Below, piece by piece: positions 1 to 4,810 of a stretch of 5,329 nt of DNA. The stretch covers positions 1 to 5,329 of the forward strand of contig JACQEV010000095.1 of assembly GCA_016200385.1 (NCBI GenBank), written 5' to 3'. The first letter of the stretch is position 1, and each line of letters begins with the position of its first letter. The position numbers were made by a program, and so were the translations under genes. The DNA comes from Candidatus Methylomirabilota bacterium. Lineage in GTDB: Bacteria; Methylomirabilota; Methylomirabilia; Methylomirabilales; Methylomirabilaceae. Below the pieces are notes generated by a model. That model worked only from the letters and a program-made list of their open reading frames with translations. It did no database searches and had not been told where the DNA came from.

Positions 1-809
1 CCCGCGATGGCTGTTCCAATCAGCGTTGCCGCGCCAGCGGTCTCGGCACAGAAGCCGCCCACCGGCTTGAGCTTGGTGATTCGCATCCCCATGGTCTTGA
101 CGATGCGCCAGCCCCCGGCCATGGTCCCCAGGCCGATGGCAGCATGGGCCGACAGGATGACCCAGGTGGGAACGTAGAACTCCCGACCCAGGTAGCCCGC
201 GCTGAACAAAAGGCCCGCGATGATCCCCATCGTCTTCTGGGCGTCATTCGTTCCGTGGCCCAGACTGTACAGGGCAGCCGAGACAAGCTGGAGTCGCCGG
301 AACAACCGGTCAACCCGGCTCGGACGGACCCGCCAGAACAGCCAGATGACAGCCACCATGATCCCGAATCCCATGACAAGACCCAAAAGCGGGGAGAGGA
401 CGAGGAACAGGAGAATCTTGTAGATGCCGGCGGGGATCAGGGCCGAGACGCCGGCGTTGATGATCGCAGCTCCGGCCAGCCCGCCGATCAGGGCGTGGGA
501 GGAGCTGCTCGGGATGCCATAGTGCCAGGTGATCAGATCCCACGCGATGGCGCCGAAGAGGCCGGCCATGATGACATACTCGTTGATCGCCTCGGGGTGG
601 ACCACGCCCTTTCCGATGGTCGTCGCGACGCTGACGCCGAAACCAAACGCCGCGATGAAGTTGAAGAACGCGGCCCAGGCCACTGCCTGCATAGGCGAGA
701 GCACGCGCGTGGACACCACGGTCGCGATCGAGTTGGCGGCATCATGAAAGCCGTTTATGAAGTCGAAGATCAGTGCCACCAAGATGATAAAGACGACGAG
801 ATGGGACAT
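1..809 (-). CDS. pit: PiT-family inorganic phosphate permease (3' end missing)
   Basis: Inner-membrane carrier that imports inorganic phosphate, usually as a metal-phosphate complex driven by the proton gradient (family knowledge). The frame is open from ATG 809 to the window edge, giving 269 residues with no stop. Both PiT signature repeats are visible: FDFINGFHDAANSIAT at about residues 15-30 and LGHGTNDAQKTMGI at about 183-196, with the paired N26/D23 and N188/D189. PSSSSHAL at 100-107 is the usual small-residue segment between them. Hydrophobic helices fill most of the rest. Short bacterial PiT proteins are about 330 residues, so roughly 60 are missing, including the expected second P-(V/S)-S-(S/T)-(T/S)-H segment. 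An in-frame ATG at 815 is possible, but GAGGGA at 816-821 sits 6 nt from ATG 809 and directly against 815, so 809 is preferred. It lies downstream of the DUF47 gene, its classic partner, though 231 nt away. The second motif has GTND rather than the commoner GAND. Confidence 0.95.
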   Translation of the reverse strand, partial: MSHLVVFIILVALIFDFINGFHDAANSIATVVSTRVLSPMQAVAWAAFFNFIAAFGFGVSVATTIGKGVVHPEAINEYVIMAGLFGAIAWDLITWHYGIPSSSSHALIGGLAGAAIINAGVSALIPAGIYKILLFLVLSPLLGLVMGFGIMVAVIWLFWRVRPSRVDRLFRRLQLVSAALYSLGHGTNDAQKTMGIIAGLLFSAGYLGREFYVPTWVILSAHAAIGLGTMAGGWRIVKTMGMRITKLKPVGGFCAETAGAATLIGTAIA

Positions 810-815
810 GGGCAT

Positions 816-821
816 TCCCTC
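816..821 (-). promoter_or_regulatory. Shine-Dalgarno deciding the pit start
   Basis: The minus strand reads GAGGGA here, 6 nt before ATG 809. It touches the alternative in-frame ATG at 815 with no spacer, which would not allow normal initiation, so 809 is favoured. Confidence 0.6.
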
Positions 822-899
822 AGACAGATCGGCGGAAACTCACGTCCGGTGGGAGGTTCAAGATGGGACATTCGTGGAGAGACGGAACAGGTCTTTCTA

Positions 900-1002
900 G
901 TACCGTTCCAACTGTGTGTGGCGACTGTGCCGTTCCGCGTGGTTGACGACCATTGCCACAAGGGACGCCACTCGCATTCGGCACATCACGTTGGAACGGC
1001 AC
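900..1002 (-). repeat. Three-copy GTTCC/GGAAC inverted-repeat set in the DUF47-pit spacer
   Basis: Read on the minus strand, copy 1 (1002-990) is GTGCCGTTCCAAC, copy 2 (936-927) is GGAACGGCAC and copy 3 (912-900) is GTTGGAACGGTAC. Copy 1 is perfectly complementary to copy 2 over 10 bp. It is also complementary to copy 3 over 13 bp, with one G-U wobble as RNA. The two pairings exclude one another. A fourth, shorter related word (ACGGAAC) is at 882-888. The loops are long (56 and 77 nt) and no T-run follows, so this is not a standard terminator. The function is unknown: it could be an mRNA leader structure, a protein-binding site set or a degenerate intergenic repeat. No convincing small gene was seen in the spacer 810-1040. 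Confidence 0.5.
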
Positions 1003-1040
1003 GAGAGGCTCGCCAACTCTTGACTGGCCGGTAACGCCGA

Positions 1041-1658
1041 TCAGGTGTTCTTCAGTGCGACGGCTTCGACGATGTTGGCCACATCCTCACACCGGTCGGT
1101 GGCCGTTTCCATCGTCTCATAAATCTCCTTCCATTTGATCACGTCCATCGGGTCATGGCCCTTGTCAAAAAGGGCGGCAATTGCCTCTCGGCTGATATCG
1201 TCGGCCACATTCTCCAGACGGTTGATCTCGATGCAATGCTCCATCACATCATCAAGCCGCTCAAGGTTAGAAACCGCCTTGACGATCTCCTCCGCCGATT
1301 TCAGGATCACCTGCGCGAGCTTCCTGGCTTCCTCGGTCGGCTGCTTGATCTTATAGAGGCTCATGCGAGCGGCAACGGCCTCGATGAGGTCCATGACGTC
1401 ATCCAGCGCGACCGTGAGGCTATGGATGTCTTCACGGTCGATGGGAGTGATGAAGGTTCGGTTCAGCTTCCGGATGATCTGGTGGGTAATCTTGTCACCT
1501 TCGTGCTCGAACTCCTCGAGTTGCTTCCATCCTTTCTCTAAATCTCCATCGTGTTCATCCATCATCTGAACCAGGGCTTTCGCCCCGTCCAAAATATTGT
1601 TCGCCGCCTTGGTGAAGAATTCAAAGAATTTCTCTTCTCGTGGGATTAGTCTGAACAT
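1041..1658 (-). CDS. DUF47 family PhoU-like Pit accessory protein
   Basis: A 205-residue, charged, all-helical cytoplasmic protein of the DUF47/PhoU-like family, encoded next to pit genes in many bacteria (YkaA next to Pit in Bacillus subtilis is an example) and thought to modulate phosphate import. The family hallmarks are visible: EHEGDKI at about residues 51-57, TFITPIDREDI at 68-78 and LDDVMD at 85-90. The second half of the bundle has RLENVADDI at about 147-155 and KWKEIYETMETATDRCEDVAN at about 175-195. The acidic E/D clusters resemble the metal-binding motifs of PhoU. Length is normal for the family. ATG 1658 has GAGGGG at 1668-1673, 9 nt upstream. The protein has no signal peptide or membrane helix. 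Its pit partner lies 231 nt downstream, and tolR ends 172 nt upstream. The assignment is firm; the regulatory role is inferred from family context, and a direct effect on transport is not shown here. Confidence 0.93.
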   Translation of the reverse strand: MFRLIPREEKFFEFFTKAANNILDGAKALVQMMDEHDGDLEKGWKQLEEFEHEGDKITHQIIRKLNRTFITPIDREDIHSLTVALDDVMDLIEAVAARMSLYKIKQPTEEARKLAQVILKSAEEIVKAVSNLERLDDVMEHCIEINRLENVADDISREAIAALFDKGHDPMDVIKWKEIYETMETATDRCEDVANIVEAVALKNT

Positions 1659-1830
1659 GACGAACGTCCCCTCGCACTCAATTCATTCGACCTAACCGCA
1701 TACGGCCCCTTCCAACGGGCAGCGAGACCCGGTGCCCCTCGGCCCCGCGAAGGCGCCCTTCCCAGCACGGAGTTGAGAGATGACGCGATCGCTCACCAAG
1801 AAAGGGAGGGCAATCAATCTGTCCAATACG
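1659..1830 (-). other. Spacer between tolR and the DUF47 gene
   Basis: 172 nt with no credible gene. It holds the DUF47 Shine-Dalgarno and a short GAAGG-CGC-CCTTC inverted repeat (5-bp stem, near 1749-1761). It also contains one GCGATCGC palindrome at 1785-1792. I see no hairpin followed by a T-run on the minus strand and no good -35/-10 pair, so whether the phosphate genes have their own promoter is undecided. Confidence 0.4.
1668..1673 (-). promoter_or_regulatory. Shine-Dalgarno of the DUF47 gene
   Basis: The minus strand reads GAGGGG, 9 nt before ATG 1658. No other start in this frame has comparable support. Confidence 0.6.
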
Positions 1831-2241
1831 CTACCTGGACCCCGGTCGGTTGGTGATCATCCCAACAGTCTCGATTCCGGAAGACTTGATCGCATCCATC
1901 ACGTCGATGACGAAGCCGTAGGGGACCCTGGCATCGCCGCGAAAGTAGAGGATCCGCTCCTTGCCAGAAGCGGTCATGGCCTTGAGGCGGGCTTCGAGAT
2001 TCTGACGTGGCACCTCCTCGTTGTTGACGAAGATGCGGCTGTCTCGCGTCACGGCCAAGGTGATTCGCTCTTCTTCCTTGACCTCCGACACACGCGCTGT
2101 CGGGAGCTGGACATCGGTCCCCCGCTGCAGCATCGGCGTGGTCACCATGAAGATGATCAGCAGGACGAGGGTCACGTCCACCAGAGGCGTGACGTTGATC
2201 TCCGAGAGCATTCGCCGATCTTTTCCGGCGCTAGCCTGCAT
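1831..2241 (-). CDS. tolR: TolR/ExbD biopolymer transport protein
   Basis: A 136-residue single-pass inner-membrane protein that, with TolQ, forms the proton-driven motor that energises envelope constriction (Tol-Pal) or outer-membrane transport. The layout is canonical: a short cytoplasmic N-terminus with SEINVTPLVDV at residues 13-23, one membrane helix at about 17-38, then a periplasmic domain to the end. Asp22 sits in the helix at the place of the proton-carrying Asp of TolR/ExbD (Asp23 in E. coli TolR). GTDVQLPTA at about 41-49 is the expected start of the periplasmic part. ATG 2241 follows AAGAGG (2247-2252) by 5 nt, and that site overlaps the tolQ stop codon, so translation of the two is probably coupled. 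TolR and ExbD cannot be fully separated by sequence alone. TolR is preferred from the tolQR order and length, but no TolA, TolB, Pal or TonB is encoded in the window. Confidence 0.92.
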   Translation of the reverse strand: MQASAGKDRRMLSEINVTPLVDVTLVLLIIFMVTTPMLQRGTDVQLPTARVSEVKEEERITLAVTRDSRIFVNNEEVPRQNLEARLKAMTASGKERILYFRGDARVPYGFVIDVMDAIKSSGIETVGMITNRPGSR

Positions 2242-2246
2242 ACGAA

Positions 2247-2252
2247 CCTCTT
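2247..2252 (-). promoter_or_regulatory. Shine-Dalgarno of tolR overlapping the tolQ stop
   Basis: The minus strand reads TAAGAGG across the tolQ TAA stop (2253-2251). AAGAGG lies 5 nt from ATG 2241, a layout that supports translational coupling of tolQ and tolR. Confidence 0.6.
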
Positions 2253-2928
2253 ACCCTTCTTGATGCGTGGCCTGATCCATGAGCCTATCCACCATCTCAG
2301 AGGCCGCGTTGTCCATGGAAGTGGCAAACAGCTTGACCCTGCCAAGAAAGTAGTTGTAGGCCATTACCGCTGGGATCGCCACAAACAGGCCCGCGGCCGT
2401 TGCCACAAGCGCTTCGGCGATCCCGGCCGAAACCGTGCCAAGCCCGCCGGAACCGGTCTTGGAAATCGCCTCGAAGGCCCGGATGATCCCCAGGACGGTC
2501 CCGAAGAGGCCGACGAACGGGCTGATATTGCCGAGAGTCGCCAATGAGCCGAGGTATCGCTCAAGGCGGATGATCTCTGCGGAGGTGGTCCGCTGCATGG
2601 CCCCTTTACACGATTCGATCCTGCGCGAAAAGCGCTCGCCGGACATCGCCGGGTGTGCCTGATCAACGACGACCAAGAGGCCGGCCTCCAGGACTCTGGC
2701 CACCGGGCTACCAGTGTTCTGTTCGCAGAGGTGGAGGGCCTCGGCCATCTTCCCGTCAGCGACGTACTGCAGCGCCTTCTCTGCCACCTCATGGGTGGCT
2801 TTCTGGGCCTTGCGATACGAATAAAACCGCTCTCCGATCACCGCGAGGGAAAAGACCGAGAATATGGCGAGGATCACCATGGTGATCCCGCCGTGGGCAA
2901 TCAACTGCAAGAACCCTTGTCCCATCAT
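2251..2928 (-). CDS. tolQ: TolQ/ExbB-type MotA family proton channel protein
   Basis: A three-helix inner-membrane subunit that forms the pentameric stator around the TolR dimer and couples proton flow to envelope work. From ATG 2928 it has 225 residues (E. coli TolQ has 230). Helix 1 is at about 13-32 and is followed by the conserved GER (32-34). A cytoplasmic loop of about 95 residues comes next. Helix 2 is at about 128-149 and contains GLFGTVLGI; helix 3 is at about 169-193 within SAGIAEALVATAAGL. Thr144 and Thr177 match the paired channel threonines known in TolQ (145 and 178 in E. coli). The frame stays open to TTG 2937, but AAGGA at 2938-2942 abuts that codon and lies 9 nt from ATG 2928, so ATG 2928 is chosen; ATG 2925 is also possible. 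tolR follows after 9 nt. ExbB is the alternative name; the length and the TolR-like neighbour favour TolQ. Confidence 0.93.
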   Translation of the reverse strand: MMGQGFLQLIAHGGITMVILAIFSVFSLAVIGERFYSYRKAQKATHEVAEKALQYVADGKMAEALHLCEQNTGSPVARVLEAGLLVVVDQAHPAMSGERFSRRIESCKGAMQRTTSAEIIRLERYLGSLATLGNISPFVGLFGTVLGIIRAFEAISKTGSGGLGTVSAGIAEALVATAAGLFVAIPAVMAYNYFLGRVKLFATSMDNAASEMVDRLMDQATHQEG

Positions 2929-2937
2929 GTCAGGCAA

Positions 2938-2942
2938 TCCTT
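2938..2942 (-). promoter_or_regulatory. Shine-Dalgarno deciding the tolQ start
   Basis: The minus strand reads AAGGA, 9 nt from ATG 2928 and directly adjacent to the in-frame TTG 2937. Spacing favours ATG 2928. Confidence 0.6.
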
Positions 2943-2963
2943 GTATAGAGGGTGAGGAAGAAT

Positions 2964-2989
2964 CGCTCTAGCCCTCTGAATCTAGAGCG
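2964..2989 (-). repeat. Perfect 8-bp inverted repeat upstream of tolQ
   Basis: CGCTCTAG (2964-2971) and CTAGAGCG (2982-2989) are perfect reverse complements around a 10-nt loop, ending about 21 nt before the tolQ Shine-Dalgarno. On the minus strand it is followed by GATTCTTCC, not a true T-run. It could be a leader hairpin or an operator; terminator function is doubtful. Confidence 0.5.
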
Positions 2990-3011
2990 CCACAGCGATC
3001 ATCGGGCCACT

Positions 3012-3028
3012 CAGGGAAGAATCCCCTG
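3012..3028 (-). repeat. Small hairpin in the tolQ leader spacer
   Basis: CAGGG (3012-3016) and CCCTG (3024-3028) flank a 7-nt loop. The word GGAAGAATC spans part of this hairpin (3015-3023) and recurs exactly at 2956-2964 beside the next hairpin. Short enough to be chance. Confidence 0.3.
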
Positions 3029-3041
3029 TCCCACTTGTCTC

Positions 3042-3084
3042 CCGGCGCTGAGGTCGAGCCAGCGCATGACCTCATGAGCGCCGG
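3042..3084 (-). repeat. Long GC-rich inverted repeat between ubiX and tolQ
   Basis: CCGGCGC (3042-3048) pairs with GCGCCGG (3078-3084), and TGAGGTC (3049-3055) pairs with GACCTCA (3068-3074). This gives a 14-bp stem with a 3-nt bulge (3075-3077) and a 12-nt loop. It lies about 110 nt after the ubiX stop. No T-run follows on either strand, so it is not a canonical intrinsic terminator. It may still stop transcription, stabilise an mRNA end or bind a protein. The rest of the 267-nt spacer (2929-3195) shows no gene or tRNA. Confidence 0.5.
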
Positions 3085-3195
3085 TGGGGGAGGCACGCGA
3101 ACGGTAAGTCTAGCACGACATGGCAGTGAACGGAAGTGAATAACGAACGAGCGAGAGGGAATCGCCTCAAACGACTCTTGTCTTCATGCGTGTCT

Positions 3196-3786
3196 CTATG
3201 CTGTCCCGCGCCATCTATTGGGCAGGTCGGTGTGCAATCCGATCTGGTCCAACACGCGTCCGACGATCTGGTCGACGAGTTCCTCCATCGTCCGCGCCTT
3301 CTGGTAGAAGGGCGGCACCGGGGGGACGATCCGAACGCCCGACCTCGCCAACGCCAGCATCTGCTCCAGGTGGATGGCATTAAATGGGCTTTCCCGCACG
3401 ACAAGCGCAAGACGTTTCCCCTCCTTCATGACGACGTCCGCCGCTCGGGCGATCAAGGTGTCGGCGTAGCCGGCGGCGATGGCCGCTAGAGTTTTCATGG
3501 AGCACGGGATCACAACCATCGCGGCCACGTTGGGCGAGACGTACGACCCGCTCGAAATGGACGCGCCGAGGTCGCGGTCGTCGTGGAAAAACGTGGCGAG
3601 GCGCTTGAGGTCACCCGCCGCGCGCCCGGTCTCCTCTCGAAGGGTGATTTTCGCTCCCTCGGACACGATCAGATGGACCGGCACGCCGAGCGCGTGCAGG
3701 ACTTCAAGTGTCCGAACCCCGAGGACCGCGCCGCTGGCCCCAGTGATCCCCAGAATATATTCCTGTTTCAACTCAAGTCGTCTCAT
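3196..3786 (-). CDS. ubiX: UbiX-type flavin prenyltransferase
   Basis: A cytosolic enzyme of the UbiX/Pad1 family that attaches a dimethylallyl group to reduced FMN, making the prenylated FMN cofactor of UbiD-type decarboxylases in quinone or aromatic-acid metabolism. From ATG 3786 it has 196 residues (E. coli UbiX has 189). GITGASGA at 13-20 is the FMN phosphate loop, SISSGSY is at 76-82, and IPCSMKTLAAIAAGYAD is at about 93-109. Arg114, Lys121, Glu132, Tyr161 and Arg177 fall at the spacing of the active-site residues described for Pseudomonas UbiX (R122, K129, E140, Y169, R185). PPVPPFY is at 155-161. An in-frame GTG at 3816 would add ten residues, but it lies inside an inverted repeat and adds nothing conserved. 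Neither start has a clear Shine-Dalgarno. No ubiD or ubiA is in the window, so the partner decarboxylase is unknown. The family call is strong; the pathway served is open. Confidence 0.95.
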   Translation of the reverse strand: MRRLELKQEYILGITGASGAVLGVRTLEVLHALGVPVHLIVSEGAKITLREETGRAAGDLKRLATFFHDDRDLGASISSGSYVSPNVAAMVVIPCSMKTLAAIAAGYADTLIARAADVVMKEGKRLALVVRESPFNAIHLEQMLALARSGVRIVPPVPPFYQKARTMEELVDQIVGRVLDQIGLHTDLPNRWRGTA

Positions 3787-3809
3787 CGCGGTTGCCCGAT
3801 ACCGTCGCA

Positions 3810-3846
3810 CGACCACGCAGAAGGTGTCAAGTGCTAAGCGTGGTCG
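3810..3846 (-). repeat. Perfect 9-bp inverted repeat in the ubiX leader
   Basis: CGACCACGC (3810-3818) and GCGTGGTCG (3838-3846) are perfect reverse complements around a 19-nt loop, 24 nt before ATG 3786. The loop contains TTGACA on the minus strand (3830-3825), a consensus -35 word, but no matching -10 lies at 16-18 nt. It is a candidate operator or leader hairpin. The alternative GTG start 3816 would sit in the stem. Confidence 0.45.
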
Positions 3847-3922
3847 GCATTCAGCTATCAGCGCTCAGCGAGATGGCTATCAGCGGTCAGCAAGATCGTC
3901 ATTGCTGAAGGCTAACGACTGA
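3847..3922. repeat. TCAGC-rich intergenic repeat (tandem plus inverted)
   Basis: Two 21-nt units (3854-3874 and 3876-3896), both beginning GCTATCAGCG, match at 19 of 21 positions with a 22-nt period. They are followed by an inverted relative at 3901-3922 (GCTGAAGGCTAACGACTGA core). TCAGCAA (3887-3893) and TTGCTGA (3902-3908) form a 7-bp stem with an 8-nt loop just after the maf stop. Such CTATCAGC/CAGTCGTTAGCC-type spacers recur through some environmental genomes, as I recall in NC10 and Nitrospirota. Origin and function are not known from this copy. Confidence 0.55.
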
Positions 3923-3929
3923 TTGCCCT

Positions 3930-4511
3930 TCAAGTCTTCCGCGACAGCGGGTCGATCCCGAACCGCAGCAGCAAGGCGCGAAGCCTCCCCAGCGGCAGGC
4001 CGACAACGTTCGTGAAGCTGCCCTTGATTCCCTCTACGAAGGCTGCGGCACCTTCCTGGATCGCATAGCCCCCTGCCTTATCCAGCGGTTCGCCCGTCCG
4101 CACATACGCCTCGATCTCTTCGTCCGTCAGAGGTCGCAGCCGGACCTCGGTTACCTCGTGCCCGATCTCCATTCGGCCGCTGCCGGCCTCCACGAACGCG
4201 AGCCCGGTCATCACCAAATGACTCCGACCGCTCAACTGTCGCAGGAACTGGCGAGCCTCGTCCATACCTCGCGGCTTGCCAAGAACGCGCCCATCACACT
4301 CAACGATGGTGTCGGCGCCGAGGACGAGTCCTTCCTCGACCCGAGCTGCCACCTCAGTCGCTTTTCGAAGCGCCAGGGTCTCGGTCCGGCACTCCGTCTC
4401 CTCGGGAAGCGATCCCGCTTCCTCAGCCAAGCTGGGGATAACCCGAAACTCCACTCCCAGCGCCCGCAGAAGGACCTCACGCCGTGGAGAGGCGGACGCC
4501 AAGATGATCAC
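3930..4511 (-). CDS. maf: Maf family nucleoside triphosphate pyrophosphatase
   Basis: A cytosolic house-cleaning enzyme that hydrolyses non-canonical or pyrimidine nucleoside triphosphates to monophosphate and pyrophosphate; the family is historically linked to septum inhibition. The 193-residue length is normal. LASASPRR at residues 4-11 is the nucleotide-binding start, and GADTIV at 65-70 holds the catalytic Asp67. GKP is at 78-80. EPLDKAGGYAIQ at 141-152 carries the Asp144-Lys145 pair, and GSFTNVVGLPL at 164-174 is the C-terminal signature. The SASPRR/DKAGGYAIQ combination fits the YhdE-like dTTP/UTP branch better than the YceF-like m7GTP branch (inference). The start is GTG 4511, which shares GTGA with the stop of the preceding small membrane protein. 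That 4-nt overlap explains the weak Shine-Dalgarno (AGAAGA) and implies coupled translation. A spacer of about 140 nt with repeats separates it from ubiX. Confidence 0.95.
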   Translation of the reverse strand: MIILASASPRREVLLRALGVEFRVIPSLAEEAGSLPEETECRTETLALRKATEVAARVEEGLVLGADTIVECDGRVLGKPRGMDEARQFLRQLSGRSHLVMTGLAFVEAGSGRMEIGHEVTEVRLRPLTDEEIEAYVRTGEPLDKAGGYAIQEGAAAFVEGIKGSFTNVVGLPLGRLRALLLRFGIDPLSRKT

Positions 4512-4777
4512 AATCTTCTGTAGATCAAAAGCGCCAGGCCGATGCCCAGCAGGCTCGAGAGGTTGATTTTGACGCTGAACCCGACGGAGAGGCTGATCAC
4601 CTTCAGGTCAAGGGTTGCGGGCGGAGACAGGCCGGGGTTGATCCCCTTACTGAAAATCTTCTCCAGCGTCCCACCAGGTGCGATGGTCGCGATAACCTCG
4701 CCTATCACCGTCCCTATCAGCGCTCCCAGGATGAGTATCACTAGCAACACGATCACGCTGTCCCCTCGCTTTGCCAA
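4508..4777 (-). CDS. Small two-helix membrane protein, DUF4321-like
   Basis: An 89-residue protein of unknown function. Its pattern resembles the DUF4321 family, which I recall being encoded beside maf in several phyla; this match is from memory. A basic N-terminus (KR at 3-4) precedes a hydrophobic helix at about 7-33 containing GALIGTVIGE with a conserved-looking Glu27. An extramembrane stretch at about 34-70 has NPGLSPPATLDLKVISLSVGF, likely partly beta or re-entrant. A second helix is at about 71-86, and the protein ends in the basic tail YRRL. The start is TTG 4777: GAAGGGGGG at 4784-4792 ends 6 nt before it, and no ATG fits better. The stop overlaps the maf start by 4 nt. The transferase gene ends 33 nt upstream. 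The coupling suggests a constant stoichiometric or regulatory link to maf, but no biochemical role can be read from the sequence. Confidence 0.85.
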   Translation of the reverse strand: MAKRGDSVIVLLVILILGALIGTVIGEVIATIAPGGTLEKIFSKGINPGLSPPATLDLKVISLSVGFSVKINLSSLLGIGLALLIYRRL

Positions 4778-4783
4778 TTGGTT

Positions 4784-4792
4784 CCCCCCTTC
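4784..4792 (-). promoter_or_regulatory. Shine-Dalgarno supporting the TTG start of the DUF4321-like gene
   Basis: The minus strand reads GAAGGGGGG, ending 6 nt before TTG 4777. A strong site at good spacing makes the rare TTG start credible. Confidence 0.6.
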
Positions 4793-4810
4793 TGATGTCC
4801 CCCTGCGGTT

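Noticed and set aside
820..1002. Possible small gene of 60 codons in the DUF47-pit spacer (minus strand)
   Set aside because: There is no good ribosome site, no hydrophobic or domain pattern, and its length fits chance in GC-rich sequence.
144..1034. Plus-strand open frame of 296 codons
   Set aside because: It is antisense to the PiT gene and its spacer. Its product is an H/D/R/G-rich low-complexity chain with no domain pattern, typical of a shadow frame in GC-rich DNA.
1785..1792. GCGATCGC palindrome, like the cyanobacterial HIP1 element
   Set aside because: It was noticed only once, and one 8-mer has no weight. Nothing else suggests a cyanobacterium.
1780..2547. Plus-strand open frame of 255 codons
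   Set aside because: It runs antisense through tolR and the end of tolQ, both with clear family motifs. Its product is H/R/D-rich with no recognisable domain.
3042..3084. Intrinsic terminator for ubiX
   Set aside because: The stem is strong, but no T-run follows on the minus strand. It is kept as an inverted repeat instead.
2938..3195. tRNA or other structured RNA gene between ubiX and tolQ
   Set aside because: No TpsiC-like GGTTCGA word, acceptor stem or anticodon-arm arrangement was found on either strand, only the isolated hairpins listed.
3854..3896. CRISPR-like repeat pair
   Set aside because: The two 21-nt units are separated by a single base and there is no spacer, so this is a tandem duplication rather than an array.
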